DNA from: an uncultured Bacteroidales bacterium | GTDB lineage: Bacteria > Bacteroidota > Bacteroidia > Bacteroidales > Muribaculaceae | DNA: 54,543 nt | Direction: 5' to 3' | NCBI GenBank assembly: GCA_902776435.1 | Contig: CACYQB010000019.1 | Span: 1 to 54,543 of the forward strand | In this document: one piece after another, positions 24,719 through 34,687 of the stretch | How positions within the stretch are numbered: position 1 is the first letter of the stretch | Layout of the letters: every line of letters starts with the position of its first letter | The notes under the pieces: model-generated | Database searches by the model: none | Told to the model about the DNA's origin: nothing | Seen by the model: the letters and a program-made list of their open reading frames with translations, nothing else | Program-made: the position numbers and the translations under genes

Positions 24719-25260
24719 TGTTTAGGCTCTAAAAATTTGGCTTTAGACTTTATTCTTTTTTGAAGTTGCGTGTTGTCGGCACCTTCGGGCAGGTAGGGGC
24801 TTACGTCCTGGCCGTAGCGCACCAGTTCACGCACGATGCTGCTGCTGATGTGGCTGTACTCGGGCAGCGTGTAAAGCAGGATGGTCTCAATGCCCGTCAG
24901 GTCGCGGTTGACCTCGGCCAAGTGCTTCTCGTTCTCGAAGTCCTGGATCAGCCTGACACCGCGCACGATGAATCGCGCACCCACTTCGCGTGCCACATCC
25001 ACGGTCATGCCTGTATAGGTGATGACCTCCACGCGCGGGTCGTCCTTGAAGACGCTTTCAATCCATGCTTTGCGCTGCTCCATGGTCATGAATGCGTGCT
25101 TGTCGGCATTCACGCCAATGGCGATGACAAACTTGTCGAACAGCGGCAGGGCCCTCCTCACGATGGACTCATGGCCACGGGTAAACGGGTCGAAGGACCC
25201 GGGAAAAAGTGCCACGCGGCACCCGTTGTCTTGATTAGTGTACTGTGATGTCTTCATCAT
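24715..25260 (-). CDS. coaD: Phosphopantetheine adenylyltransferase
   Basis: CoaD makes dephospho-CoA from 4'-phosphopantetheine and ATP. The nucleotidyltransferase signature is [18 protein letters not shown] (residues about 18-35), followed by a KLVE-like adenine region and [19 protein letters not shown], typical of the hexameric bacterial enzyme. At 181 residues it is slightly long (usual ~160) because of a 17-residue N-terminal lead and a basic C-terminal tail. The start overlaps the parE stop by 26 bases; the end overlaps the ctp start. Confidence 0.93.
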   Translation of the reverse strand: MMKTSQYTNQDNGCRVALFPGSFDPFTRGHESIVRRALPLFDKFVIAIGVNADKHAFMTMEQRKAWIESVFKDDPRVEVITYTGMTVDVAREVGARFIVRGVRLIQDFENEKHLAEVNRDLTGIETILLYTLPEYSHISSSIVRELVRYGQDVSPYLPEGADNTQLQKRIKSKAKFLEPKQ

Positions 25261-27217
25261 CCTCGTTTACAAGGTTGTCAATAATAAAGTTCTGGCGCTC
25301 CATGGTGTTCTTGCCCATGAAGAAGGCGAGCATCTGCTTCACGGAATCCTCCTTGCGCAGCGACACGCGGTCCAGACGCATCTCGGGACCGATAAAGTCC
25401 TTGAATTCGTCAGGCGAGATCTCTCCTAATCCTTTGAATCGGGTGATTTCGGCAGCGTCGCCCAACTTGTTGAGGGCAGCCAGGCGTTCCTCATCGCTGT
25501 AGCAATAGTAGGTCTCAACCTTCTGAGGCTTGGCCTCGCGTTTGGTAGAGCGGTTTTTGCGCTTGGCTTCCTTCTTGTTGAGCACACGGAAGAGAGGAGT
25601 CTGCAGGATATACAGGTGCCCGGTCTTGATGAGTTCGGGGCAGAATTGCAGGAAGTAGGTCAACAGCAACAGCCTGATGTGCATGCCGTCAACATCGGCA
25701 TCGGTAGCGATGATGACTTTCTTGTAGCGCAGGCCATCGATGCCGTCCTCGATGTTGAGGGCTGCCTGCAGTAGGGCGAACTCCACGTTGGTGATGACCT
25801 TCTTGGGGTCGAGGCCATAGGTGTTGAGCGGCTTGCCTCGCAGCGAGAACACGGCTTGGGTCTCCACGTCGCGGATTTTGGTGATCGAGCCGCTTGCCGA
25901 GAGACCCTCGGTGATGAAGATGCAGGTTTCGCCACGGCGGTCGTTGTCCTTGGGGGCGCGGGCGTCGTTGAAGTGGACACGGCAGTCGCGCAGCTTGTCG
26001 TTATGCAGGGCGGCCTTCTTGACGTTCTCGCGCACCTGCTTGCTCACGGTAGCGATGGCTTTGCGTGCCCGCTCATTGTCCTGAATCTTCTTCAGCAGTA
26101 CTTCGGCTGTTTCGGGGGCCTTGTGCAGGTAGTCATCGAGTTCCTTCTTGATGTAGTCATTGATGAACTTGTAGATGGTCGGGCCGTCCTTCCACATGAT
26201 GCTGCTGCTCAACTTGGTCTTGGTCTGGGACTCAAACATGGGTTCCTCGACCTTGATGCTGATGGCGGCAACGATGCCGTTGCGGATGTCGCTGTACTCG
26301 AAGTTCTTGCCGTAGAACTCCTTGATGGTCCTTGACAAGGCTTCGCGGAAAGCACTCTGGTGTGTGCCGCCCTGGGTGGTGTGCTGGCCGTTGACAAATG
26401 AGTAGAACTCCTCACCCAACTGGGCAGCATGGGTGATGACCACCTCGATGTCGCTGCTGGTGAAGTGCATCAGGGGATACAACGGGTCGTTGGTCATGTT
26501 CTCCTTGACCAGGTCGCTCAGACCGTTGCGCGAGTGGTATTTCTTGCCGTTGAGGTTGAGGGTGAGACCTGTGTTCAGGTAGGAGTAGTTCTTGATCATC
26601 GCCTCGATGGTCTCCTCGCGGAACTCGTAGTTCTTGAAGATGTTGGCATCGGGCTTGAAACGCACCAGCGTGCCGTTCTCCTCGCCCTCGGCAGCAGCGG
26701 TGATACCGCTCTCTTCCTTGACGATGCCCTCATGATAGAGCACCGACGAACACTGACCGTCGCGCACGCTGCGGATGTAGAATTCAGTGGACAGGGCGTT
26801 AACCGCCTTGATGCCCACACCATTCAGGCCGACGGAGCGCTTGTAGGTCTGTGTGTCATATTTTGCACCCGTGTTCATCTTTGATGAGGCGTCCTTGACC
26901 TGGTCCAGGGGTATGCCGCGGCCATAGTCACGGATGGTCACCGCGCCGTCCACGACGTCGATATCGATGGAGGGCTTGGCATAACCCGTGTTGAACTCGT
27001 CGATGCTGTTGTCGATAACCTCCTTGATGAGGACGTAGATGCCATCGTCGCTCTGGGAACCGTCGCCCAGCTTGCCGATGTACATGCCGGGGCGCTGGCG
27101 GATGTGCTCACGCGGCGTGAGCGTCACCAGCTGGTTATAGCCGCCGAAGTCGCTGCCCGGTTGTTGTCCCGTCTGCATAGCGGGATCTTCTATCTGATTC
27201 TGTTTGTCTTGGGACAT
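25235..27217 (-). CDS. parE: DNA topoisomerase IV subunit B
   Basis: The ATPase and Toprim subunit of a type IIA topoisomerase that unlinks daughter chromosomes. From ATG 27217 ([11 protein letters not shown]) it has 660 residues. A longer frame to 27436 crosses the promoter and is rejected. GHKL ATPase motifs are [12 protein letters not shown] (Mg/ATP) and [10 protein letters not shown]. The GHL transducer domain follows. The Toprim domain holds [12 protein letters not shown], where the catalytic Glu is kept but EGDSA is changed to EGLSA, and [15 protein letters not shown] for metal binding. ParE rather than GyrB is favoured by the EGLSASGS form and the coaD-ctp neighbours, from memory of Bacteroidota genomes. 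parC is not in the window. Confidence 0.87.
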   Translation of the reverse strand: MSQDKQNQIEDPAMQTGQQPGSDFGGYNQLVTLTPREHIRQRPGMYIGKLGDGSQSDDGIYVLIKEVIDNSIDEFNTGYAKPSIDIDVVDGAVTIRDYGRGIPLDQVKDASSKMNTGAKYDTQTYKRSVGLNGVGIKAVNALSTEFYIRSVRDGQCSSVLYHEGIVKEESGITAAAEGEENGTLVRFKPDANIFKNYEFREETIEAMIKNYSYLNTGLTLNLNGKKYHSRNGLSDLVKENMTNDPLYPLMHFTSSDIEVVITHAAQLGEEFYSFVNGQHTTQGGTHQSAFREALSRTIKEFYGKNFEYSDIRNGIVAAISIKVEEPMFESQTKTKLSSSIMWKDGPTIYKFINDYIKKELDDYLHKAPETAEVLLKKIQDNERARKAIATVSKQVRENVKKAALHNDKLRDCRVHFNDARAPKDNDRRGETCIFITEGLSASGSITKIRDVETQAVFSLRGKPLNTYGLDPKKVITNVEFALLQAALNIEDGIDGLRYKKVIIATDADVDGMHIRLLLLTYFLQFCPELIKTGHLYILQTPLFRVLNKKEAKRKNRSTKREAKPQKVETYYCYSDEERLAALNKLGDAAEITRFKGLGEISPDEFKDFIGPEMRLDRVSLRKEDSVKQMLAFFMGKNTMERQNFIIDNLVNEDDEDITVH

Positions 27218-27247
27218 ACTTGTAGTAAAAATCTGCGTTTTAACCTG

Positions 27248-27255
27248 CAAATTTA
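27248..27255 (-). promoter_or_regulatory. Promoter -7 box of the parE-coaD-ctp operon
   Basis: TAAATTTG on the minus strand fits TAnnTTTG and lies 30 bases from ATG 27217. No TTG sits at the ideal spacing. Confidence 0.5.
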
Positions 27256-27434
27256 CAAAATTTCCCGCAAACTTGCCGCCATTGGCCCCGCATCTATAAG
27301 GATTATTAACGATTTTATCTGTCCTTATCAGGCCTGTGATGCTCTGTGAGCCACTTTTATCTCCCCGCCCATGCAAGAAATCCAGCCCGTTGCCGTTAAT
27401 AATACAAGAATAACGAAGCATAGTGATCACTAAC

Positions 27435-27896
27435 ATGAAGAATATAAAAATGTCATTGTGGCTGGCTGGACTTGCTGCGGTATCGGCGTCGCTGGTGTCG
27501 TGTGACCCGGTGTCATCGGTGGATTATAAGTTATATAACAAGACCAGTGACACGGTGACGGTCGCCATGTACAAGGAAATCCTCACGTCATCCTATGGCG
27601 GTTTTGCCATCGTGGAGAGCGACAGCGTTACCACCTATTACGGAGAGGCCGACAGCGTCAATGTTGCCGTGCTGGCGCCTGATCAGGTCTTGTGGGTCCA
27701 TGACGAGTGGGACGGCCTCTACCGCGAGGAACTTGTTGTGCCTTTCTGGAAGTATATTAAAACTATCAAGACGAGCGACAGGGAATGGCCATCCGACTCA
27801 TGGGACAGCGAGTCCGTGTGGCATCTGGAAACCGAGGGTGGCAAGAGATTCGAGGGTGAGTCCCGCTATTACATTCTCACGTTGCGTGACAAATAA
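27435..27896 (+). CDS. Hypothetical lipoprotein
   Basis: The 153-residue protein begins with a lipoprotein signal ([18 protein letters not shown], lipidated Cys about 25 when starting at ATG 27435). The mature part is beta-rich and acidic, without motifs I know. It contains three tryptophans and many Asp/Ser in the C-terminal half. A GTG four codons upstream is in frame but less likely. It is divergent from parE and convergent with the subtilase gene. Function unknown. Confidence 0.7.
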   Translation: MKNIKMSLWLAGLAAVSASLVSCDPVSSVDYKLYNKTSDTVTVAMYKEILTSSYGGFAIVESDSVTTYYGEADSVNVAVLAPDQVLWVHDEWDGLYREELVVPFWKYIKTIKTSDREWPSDSWDSESVWHLETEGGKRFEGESRYYILTLRDK

Positions 27897-27944
27897 TCAC
27901 CAAACTCATTCAAGGGAGAGACTGCAATATCTATTGCAGAATCA

Positions 27945-27981
27945 ATAAAAACAGGGGCGCGCCATCGACGGCGGGCCCCTG
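27945..27981 (-). terminator. Terminator of the subtilase operon
   Basis: On the minus strand CAGGGGCCCGCC (27970-27981) pairs with GGCGCGCCCCTG (27952-27963) with one mismatch, followed by TTTTTATTG. It lies 40 bases past the subtilase stop. Confidence 0.8.
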
Positions 27982-28020
27982 CTACTTAATGCAAAGAGTT
28001 ATTTAGTGAATTATGTGTCC

Positions 28021-31000
28021 TTATTTAACGACTTTGGTTGTAGTGATTGAGCCGTCACTGTAGCGGGTGACAACGATGTTCAGACCCTCGAATGGCTCCT
28101 TAGATTGCATACCCAGGGCATTGACATACTGTACGTCAACCACCTGCTTGCCAAAGCCGAACAGTTCGTTGACGCCAGTGGGAATGCCGTTACCGCTACC
28201 GCGGCCCTCGCCGAAGCCGTATCCGCCATCTCGGTTGCCGCGCAGCATGTGGCCGTTCTCTTCGTCGGCACTCTGGTAATAGACGCGGACGGCAATCACG
28301 ATGCCGGGATTGTTGGGATTATCGGTAGCATCGAGTACATTGACGGGAGCGCCGAAGGTATTCATGCCCTCATAGGTATCACCAAGTTCCTCGGGGAGTA
28401 ACACGTGGGTGGGATTGCTCACATCTTCGATACTGCTCTCGGCCAACAACTTAGGTAGGTCAGTTATGGGCGTAGTGCCATAGAATCCCGTTTGGGGATG
28501 ATGAGCGAAATTGTAATAGGTGATATCGTCGTTGGCTAACAGCCATGCGCGGTACATGTAAGGTCTGAGGGCTCCTAACTGTTGGGATACGACAAGGATC
28601 TGGGGCATGTAAACGCAATAGTTGATACCGTTAGGTCCTTCCCAGATGCCCGTATAGTTGCCATATTTGTCTTTTGAGGCACTCTTGTAGCCGCCGATGG
28701 AGACTTCGAGATCAATACCATCCGATGTGCTCACGACGACGGGTGCACCATAGGTGTTGTCCTGACTGCCGTTTTCAACGATGCTCTTAGCCACGGTGAC
28801 GGGAATATAATAGGTCGTCATGGCCGTGTTGAGCTGGCTGTCGTTCATTGTTATCCACATCTCGGTGGCATCCTGCGGGAAGGTAAATGTGTTGTCATTT
28901 ACAACATAGGAGTTGCCGACGTGGTTGGCCGTGGCCACGGCATTACCGTTAGGATAGGTCCAGTTGCCGTTGCCCACCTTGTGGTGCAGCTCGTAATTCA
29001 GAATGTGCTCATCATTCTTGGCGAGAACCTTCACCTCGCCAGGAGCAGCACCGCTAGGATAGGCAAGATTCATATTAACATCACCTATCACCTCACCCTC
29101 ACTGAAGATGTAAGTACTATAATTAACTTCAGCCTCACTCTGATAAACCGGCACTGCAATCACGTTACTCGTCAACGTGGACGTGTGGATGAGGGCAATA
29201 CCGTTAATTGTAATGGTAACAGGCTCTGCACCAGGACTAGTAAGCGTAATGGTAGCCGAGTATTCACCTTCCTCATTGGGTGCAAACGTGATAGTAAGTT
29301 CGCCACCATTGCCCAAATTAGTGGGGTTAATGCTATACACGCCACTATTGTCGTTAAGCGTAGCAATAATGTCACCCGTAAGTTTTCTTCCTCTGACAGA
29401 CACTGTTGAGGTATAGGAGTTGCCTGGCTCTCCGTCAAAGGTTACTTCGGTTGGAATCGCTGAAATGGTGGGTGTGTTTCCACCCAGGATATATTGGATA
29501 CCTGCCAGCGCATCAATCTTACCGTTACCAAAGTGGCTCGCATTTGGGCCGGTGGTGGTAAACTGGTCGATGATGGCGGTTTCTCTCATCACATCTTTAA
29601 TGTCACTGGTGGTCATCGTCTTGCCAACTTCTTGGGCTGCTTGGAGCCACAGCGCTACGATACCAGCGGCGGTGGGGCAGGCCATCGAGGTGCCCTGCAT
29701 TGCTCCATAGGGGTAAGTGGTGTTGGCGTTGACGCGGTCAGTCTTACCATATTGGCCATTAATGTAATTATAATTGTCTGTGGTATGGTGATGGTTCACT
29801 GCTGCCACCAGACGTGCACCGGGAGCTGCAACCCATGGGTACCGTTCGCCGGTCGGGCTTTGGTCGGCGGTTGCATAGCTTGAGAAATAAGCAATATCCC
29901 CCATGGTGAAGGTGCTTGCATAAGAATGAGTTGTTCCGTTGTAGTCGGTAATCTGGTTTTTAGTCACGTAGGCGCCAATCGAGATGGCTTCATGAATCGT
30001 TGACTGGTCGCTTGCTGTCATATCATCGCTACCACAGGTCCAGTTGTAGCCGTTAACGGTCAAAAAATCGTTAAAATAGCTTATTTCACCAGCCCACACA
30101 TCAATGACATGTTCGCCACTATTGGGATAGAATTCTATCGCTAAGGTATAGTCGCTAACGTATGAGCCGCTGTAACTCGTTGTTTCCAGTGTGCTGGATG
30201 TAACGTCTATACGAATCTGAGTTTTGCTGTTACTTGTTGAGGAGTAGGCCTTTAATGTTCCCGAATAATAATCGCTTAATGCAGATATTATGGTTCCGTT
30301 TGCAGATGGGTTGGCTGTTACGGTTTTAATGACTGTTCTGGTGTTTCGGTCAATGACATGAATCTTGCATGTCATTGACACATTTTGATCTCTGCACCAT
30401 GCATTAGCAATTGTACCATAATATAGGTAACCATCATCGGTATCACTATAATAATGGCTGCGCACGATAGTGCGCAGAGGATTGGCACTGCTGGCAGCAC
30501 CCATTACATGATAGCCACCGCCTTCACCGCCATAGTTGGCGTTACCCGCATCATTGCTGGAAGCAAAAAGGCATATGTGATTAGGATGATCATCTCCATA
30601 ATTCTGTCTCACTACATCTGCTAAATAGCCTGTTCCATCGTGTGGACCGTTATGACTACCCCAGCTGTTGCTGACAACCAATGGCTTGTTTTGTGCCGTG
30701 GCAAAGTCTGATATCTTTTTAAGAGCATAAGCTGTTCTGGTATTGTACAATACACCGACACCTGCAAGGTAGAGGTCTGTACCTGGTGCCATGCCGCCAT
30801 AAGTGGCGTTGGAATGGTCATCAGTCACAGTGACATTGGAACCATTAATTATTACGCTCGATCCTCCTGCGGTAGAGCTGGTATGTGTGCCATGGTCCTC
30901 ATCGTTCACGTCATAATTTGGGATTGTTCCACTTCCTGTCCACTCATAGGCAGGCTGAGCTTGGTAATTGTCAGTGTTTGTGTAGCACAATAAACCCTTG

Positions 31001-31617
31001 ATACGGCTGTTACCATTCTTGTCTTTAAAAGCAATATGATTGAAGTCGATACCAATATCGATAATGCCCAAGATGACTCCAGTGCCATCATACACATCGT
31101 TCAGCCCTGCTGCTATGGCATCAGCTGAGTTGGTGAGCACATCATCCACGTTGGTTGCTTCTCGAGCTTTGTCTGTTAATGGGCGCAACACCGATGCAAC
31201 TTCTATTTCCCTAACGCCAGCAATTCCAGCTACTTCTGTAATCCTGTCAACTGGAATATAAGTGGTCATTAATCCCTCTTTAAACTGGCACTCAATAATG
31301 ACTCCAAGATCTTTAAGCTGATCGATGACAGAGTCGTCAGTAACACGCACAAAGGATGAAATATACAATTGTCCGTTTATGGTGTCTGGCTTAGCAATAC
31401 GAGGTTGAAGGCTCACTCCCTCTGCGACCTTATGTCCTGATCTAGTTGGGGCAGGAAGCGCATAAAAATCGGCTTTGCCTTCCATCTGGTCAAGGAACAT
31501 CTGGGTTGAAATGGACATCTTCTCGATGTTGGCTATATTCTGGGCAAGCGCTGTCATGCCGATGGCGATGAAACCTAGCAGTAGCGCAAAGCGTAATTTA
31601 TTAAATATCGTTTTCAT
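28021..31617 (-). CDS. Secreted S8 (subtilisin-like) serine protease, 1198 residues
   Basis: A large exported subtilase. After a signal peptide (to about residue 25) and a propeptide-like region, the catalytic triad is Asp187 (GIIDIGIDFNH), His242 (DHGTHTSS) and Ser644 (GTSMACPTAAG). The roughly 400-residue gap between His and Ser is much longer than in simple subtilisins and holds an inserted beta domain (about 360-520). Ig-like beta domains follow (about 710-1100). The last ~50 residues (VQYVNALGMQSKEPFEGLNI, ending DGSITTTKVVK) resemble a type IX secretion C-terminal sorting domain. The gene begins 11 bases after a secreted protein of unknown function on the same strand. Substrate unknown. 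Confidence 0.87.
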   Translation of the reverse strand: MKTIFNKLRFALLLGFIAIGMTALAQNIANIEKMSISTQMFLDQMEGKADFYALPAPTRSGHKVAEGVSLQPRIAKPDTINGQLYISSFVRVTDDSVIDQLKDLGVIIECQFKEGLMTTYIPVDRITEVAGIAGVREIEVASVLRPLTDKAREATNVDDVLTNSADAIAAGLNDVYDGTGVILGIIDIGIDFNHIAFKDKNGNSRIKGLLCYTNTDNYQAQPAYEWTGSGTIPNYDVNDEDHGTHTSSTAGGSSVIINGSNVTVTDDHSNATYGGMAPGTDLYLAGVGVLYNTRTAYALKKISDFATAQNKPLVVSNSWGSHNGPHDGTGYLADVVRQNYGDDHPNHICLFASSNDAGNANYGGEGGGYHVMGAASSANPLRTIVRSHYYSDTDDGYLYYGTIANAWCRDQNVSMTCKIHVIDRNTRTVIKTVTANPSANGTIISALSDYYSGTLKAYSSTSNSKTQIRIDVTSSTLETTSYSGSYVSDYTLAIEFYPNSGEHVIDVWAGEISYFNDFLTVNGYNWTCGSDDMTASDQSTIHEAISIGAYVTKNQITDYNGTTHSYASTFTMGDIAYFSSYATADQSPTGERYPWVAAPGARLVAAVNHHHTTDNYNYINGQYGKTDRVNANTTYPYGAMQGTSMACPTAAGIVALWLQAAQEVGKTMTTSDIKDVMRETAIIDQFTTTGPNASHFGNGKIDALAGIQYILGGNTPTISAIPTEVTFDGEPGNSYTSTVSVRGRKLTGDIIATLNDNSGVYSINPTNLGNGGELTITFAPNEEGEYSATITLTSPGAEPVTITINGIALIHTSTLTSNVIAVPVYQSEAEVNYSTYIFSEGEVIGDVNMNLAYPSGAAPGEVKVLAKNDEHILNYELHHKVGNGNWTYPNGNAVATANHVGNSYVVNDNTFTFPQDATEMWITMNDSQLNTAMTTYYIPVTVAKSIVENGSQDNTYGAPVVVSTSDGIDLEVSIGGYKSASKDKYGNYTGIWEGPNGINYCVYMPQILVVSQQLGALRPYMYRAWLLANDDITYYNFAHHPQTGFYGTTPITDLPKLLAESSIEDVSNPTHVLLPEELGDTYEGMNTFGAPVNVLDATDNPNNPGIVIAVRVYYQSADEENGHMLRGNRDGGYGFGEGRGSGNGIPTGVNELFGFGKQVVDVQYVNALGMQSKEPFEGLNIVVTRYSDGSITTTKVVK

Positions 31618-31628
31618 ATCTTGATGTC

Positions 31629-33212
31629 TTATTTGTCATTAATGATTGCCTTGAATTCGCGCTGTTTGTGGCTCTGTCCGATAGGCAGAGCAGCCTTGGC
31701 CTTCAGTCCGCGGGGATGAGAAGTGAACTCCCCGTTGGCGGCTTGTACTGGTGCACTCATGGCATGACCGTTGCCACTGCTGATTACGACACTTGCGATA
31801 TCGGTCGAGTAGGTCTGGCCATCGGCCTTGAACTCGATAATACCGTTTGAGCTGAGGGGTACAGTCCAGGTGTGTGAACCGCTGCCGGTGAAAGTATAAA
31901 GGACATCATTGACATACAGGATGCCAGTATTATTGTTATCAAGGTTTGGACCTGATGTTACAGTAACGGTGACACTATTGCCGATAAATGTTTCGGGCAT
32001 TTGGAATATAATGGTACCATAATAGGCGATATAAACCCAAATGTCGTTATTGTCATCCATATAGGCATTAGCGCCATTGAAAAACCAGCCGTTGTTACCC
32101 GTAAAGGCGCCAGAGCTGGGGTCGCTTGTTGTGCAAGCAGTGAAATCAGCACTGGCATAAAAGTCTAACCCCGTCTCTCCATTCAGGGCTACGCTAATGT
32201 TGGCATCTAAGTCCGCCTTATAACTATAGTAGTCCGAATGGCCGCTATTGTCAGTTTGTACGGCAAATTGGTCTGTGACATTGCCTAGGTTAGACAGATC
32301 AATGGCATCGTTGGGAGTGTAGACGATGCTACTACCTAGTGAACTCGGAGTTCCCCAGTCTTCAATATTCTGTTCCCAATAGCTCTGAGTCGGTGCCACC
32401 TTGATGGTGGGAATAAAGGAAGCAGGTACAGAAGCCACATAGATCAGTTCGATATCGGGTGAATAGTCTAAACTATACCCGTCGTCGTACGAAGCACCTA
32501 AGAAACTGATGATATCATCATTACTCAGTCCAGTGAGGACGAATGTTGAATGGCCTCCGGCTGTTGCTTTTTTTGCGATCCTCCATCCCTCATTATTAAG
32601 GTTGTAAGCCCAATAGCCTCCACGAGCATCTGGACCATTGTAGATGGAGAATTCAAGTGTGGCGTTGTTATAGCCTGATGGTACAGTATAGGTGAGTCCT
32701 GTAGTATTAGTTATATAGGCATAACCGTTGGCCTGCCAAATGAGGTTGCTGCCATCGGTGCCCCAGTTGCTGTTGTCGCCAAGCATGGTCTGTGTAATGG
32801 TTGTCGAACTCGAGTGAACTCCCTCTCCGTCCTGATAGAAGTCTAGCATGTCGATGATCTCAGTTTTGGGCGTCGTTATTGTAGCGTTAAGGTTGATGCG
32901 GGCGAAGTCGGTGGGGTCACCGATAGTTTCACCATCTTTGATTCCTTGGCGGGAGAGGGTGATGAAGTTGTCTCCCTGTTTGAGCATGCCGGCCGTTAGT
33001 TTATAGTCGGTCGGCTGGCTGAGTCGGAAGGTGTTTGTGTACTCGTTCCGGTTGCCGTTTTCCTCATCGATGACGAAGGTGCTCTGGTTATTGACGAGCT
33101 CGAGATTTAGGCGTTGAACAGGCGAAGTGGTTGGCGCCGCCTGGGCTAACGCGTTTGCCCAGCCCGTCATGAGCAACAGGCTGCAAGTTAGGTAATGAAA
33201 TAATCTACTCAT
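31629..33212 (-). CDS. Secreted protein of unknown function, partner of the subtilase
   Basis: The 527-residue protein has a signal peptide (FHYLTCSLLLMTGWANALA). The rest is Ser/Thr/Asn-rich and beta-predicted, with repeated aromatic residues, as in large bacterial adhesin or carbohydrate-binding-like folds. There is no motif I can name. The C-terminus is basic (RGLKAKAALPIGQSHKQREF). It is the first gene of a two-gene operon with the S8 protease, so a role as substrate, inhibitor or surface partner is possible but only positional. Confidence 0.7.
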   Translation of the reverse strand: MSRLFHYLTCSLLLMTGWANALAQAAPTTSPVQRLNLELVNNQSTFVIDEENGNRNEYTNTFRLSQPTDYKLTAGMLKQGDNFITLSRQGIKDGETIGDPTDFARINLNATITTPKTEIIDMLDFYQDGEGVHSSSTTITQTMLGDNSNWGTDGSNLIWQANGYAYITNTTGLTYTVPSGYNNATLEFSIYNGPDARGGYWAYNLNNEGWRIAKKATAGGHSTFVLTGLSNDDIISFLGASYDDGYSLDYSPDIELIYVASVPASFIPTIKVAPTQSYWEQNIEDWGTPSSLGSSIVYTPNDAIDLSNLGNVTDQFAVQTDNSGHSDYYSYKADLDANISVALNGETGLDFYASADFTACTTSDPSSGAFTGNNGWFFNGANAYMDDNNDIWVYIAYYGTIIFQMPETFIGNSVTVTVTSGPNLDNNNTGILYVNDVLYTFTGSGSHTWTVPLSSNGIIEFKADGQTYSTDIASVVISSGNGHAMSAPVQAANGEFTSHPRGLKAKAALPIGQSHKQREFKAIINDK

Positions 33213-33342
33213 TGTAGTTAATGTATTAATGGTGTTGTAATTATAGCACCGCGATAGATGGTTAGTGTAATAATTCTTTGCATCTAGTTGAAGGTAGTGA
33301 TTCGCAAGATAGAGTTAGCCCTAAACATTCGAAATCATTTCG

Positions 33343-33372
33343 CAAATGTAATGCTTTCGTTTGATAAAACAA
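33343..33372 (-). promoter_or_regulatory. Promoter of the secreted-protein/subtilase operon
   Basis: On the minus strand TTG (33370-33372), 19 bases, TACATTTG (33343-33350). It predicts a long leader of about 120 nt. The 320-base gap 33213-33532 otherwise holds only the HIT-gene terminator. Confidence 0.55.
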
Positions 33373-33439
33373 GAAAAATGAGTTGACTTTTTATGAACAA
33401 GAAACAGCATGTAATAATTATTGCTGAAAGCCGTAGGAA

Positions 33440-33486
33440 TAATAATCAAGACGCCTGTCCCGATTTCTATACGGTGCAGGCGCCTT
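33440..33486 (-). terminator. Terminator of the HIT gene
   Basis: On the minus strand AAGGCGCCTG (33477-33486) pairs with CAGGCGTCTT (33448-33457; one G-U) and is followed by GATTATTATT. Confidence 0.65.
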
Positions 33487-33532
33487 GTCAAATCTTAATT
33501 AAAAAGTCCTCGCTATTGTCTGGCCTTAAGCA

Positions 33533-33925
33533 TCAGAGCTTGGAGGCGATGGCGGCGGCGATGGCTTGCATTTCCTCGGCGGGGAGGGTCAGCTTGGGGC
33601 CACCGAAGGCCATGTCCTTCTCGGTCTGCAAGGGAACGAGGTGGATGTGGCAATGGGGTACTTCCATGCCGAGCACGCCGATGCCGATGCGCTTGCAGGG
33701 AACGGCCTGCTCAAGCGCCATGGCGACCTTGCGGGCAAACGCCCAAAGTCCTGCATACTCTTCCTCATCGAGGTCAAACATATAATTTACCTCGTGTTTG
33801 GGGATAACCAGGGTGTGGCCCTTGGCCATGGGATTGATGTCGAGGAATGCGAAATAGCGGTCGTCTTCGGCCACCTTGTAGCTGGGAATCTCACCAGCGG
33901 CGATTTTGCTGAAAATAGTTGCCAT
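33533..33925 (-). CDS. HIT family nucleotide hydrolase
   Basis: The 130-residue histidine-triad protein has the catalytic HxHxH motif in EVPHCHIHLVPL (about residues 91-102), the N-terminal IFSKIAAGEIPSYKVAEDD and AFLDINPMAKGHTLVIPKHE. The family hydrolyses AMP-lysine or other nucleoside phosphoramidates or dinucleotides; the physiological substrate is not predictable. It lies downstream of greA beyond a strong terminator hairpin, with no promoter box seen in the 65-base gap. Confidence 0.92.
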   Translation of the reverse strand: MATIFSKIAAGEIPSYKVAEDDRYFAFLDINPMAKGHTLVIPKHEVNYMFDLDEEEYAGLWAFARKVAMALEQAVPCKRIGIGVLGMEVPHCHIHLVPLQTEKDMAFGGPKLTLPAEEMQAIAAAIASKL

Positions 33926-33943
33926 AATTGATGTTGTTGATAA

Positions 33944-33970
33944 TTTTTATCGCGCCCAGCGCGATAAAAA
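33944..33970 (-). terminator. Terminator of greA
   Basis: A perfect 12-bp stem TTTTTATCGCGC/GCGCGATAAAAA with a three-base loop. The A/T ends give T-runs in both directions. Confidence 0.8.
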
Positions 33971-33990
33971 ACTTAGCGTGAGGATTGGTG

Positions 33991-34461
33991 TTATACTTCA
34001 ATCTTGAGGATTTCAAACTTCATCAAGCCGGCGGGAGCCTGTACTTCGACGGTCTCACCCACCTTGTGTCCCAGCAGACCTTTAGCAATGGGGGTAGAGA
34101 TGGAAATCTTGCCCTCGCGCAGGTTGGCCTCGGTTTCGGTAACGATGGTATAGGTCACCGTGGCTTTGTTCTTCAGGTTGCGGATGGTCACCTTGTTGAG
34201 CAGTTGAACCTCATCGGTCGATATTTTGCTCTCGTCGATGATGCGGGCCGAGGCGATAAGTGACTTGAGCTCAGCAATCTTAGCTTCGAGCATGCCCTGG
34301 CGTTCCTTGGCGGCATCATATTCTGCGTTCTCTGAAAGGTCTCCCTTGTCGCGAGCCTCAACAATGGCGCGGACAACATCGGGACGCTCGACATTCTCAA
34401 GATGTTTAAGTTCTTCCATCTTCTTGTCGTAACCTTCCTGTGTCATGTAAGTAATAGCCAT
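33991..34461 (-). CDS. greA: Transcription elongation factor GreA
   Basis: GreA rescues backtracked RNA polymerase by stimulating transcript cleavage. The 156-residue protein has the N-terminal coiled coil with the acidic tip (DLSENAEYDAAKERQGMLE, Asp and Glu needed for Mg binding in the channel) and the C-terminal FKBP-like domain (ISISTPIAKGLLGHKVGETV). Length is the family standard. Upstream is a good promoter and a leader of about 95 nt. Confidence 0.95.
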   Translation of the reverse strand: MAITYMTQEGYDKKMEELKHLENVERPDVVRAIVEARDKGDLSENAEYDAAKERQGMLEAKIAELKSLIASARIIDESKISTDEVQLLNKVTIRNLKNKATVTYTIVTETEANLREGKISISTPIAKGLLGHKVGETVEVQAPAGLMKFEILKIEV

Positions 34462-34562
34462 GCTAAATACTGTGTTTTTTTAATTTTTAAGATTCAAAAA
34501 ATTAGAAGAATCTCAACTTGTGCAGGTGAGATCCCTCGCGGTTAATAATTGGTTTAACGGTG

Positions 34563-34593
34563 CAAAGGTACAAACATATTTCAAACAGGGCAA
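34563..34593 (-). promoter_or_regulatory. Promoter of greA
   Basis: On the minus strand TTG (34591-34593), 20 bases, TACCTTTG (34563-34570). Confidence 0.65.
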
Positions 34594-34687
34594 CTGATTG
34601 TTAATAAAATCGACCTCATTTATTAAAAATTAACTGATAAAAATGGGTGTTACTACCACTTACGGTAGCCATTGAGGAAGCATGCCG

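Noticed and set aside
27218-27436. 73-residue N-terminal extension of parE
   Set aside because: The -7 box at 27248-27255 and the normal ParE N-terminus at ATG 27217 argue against it.
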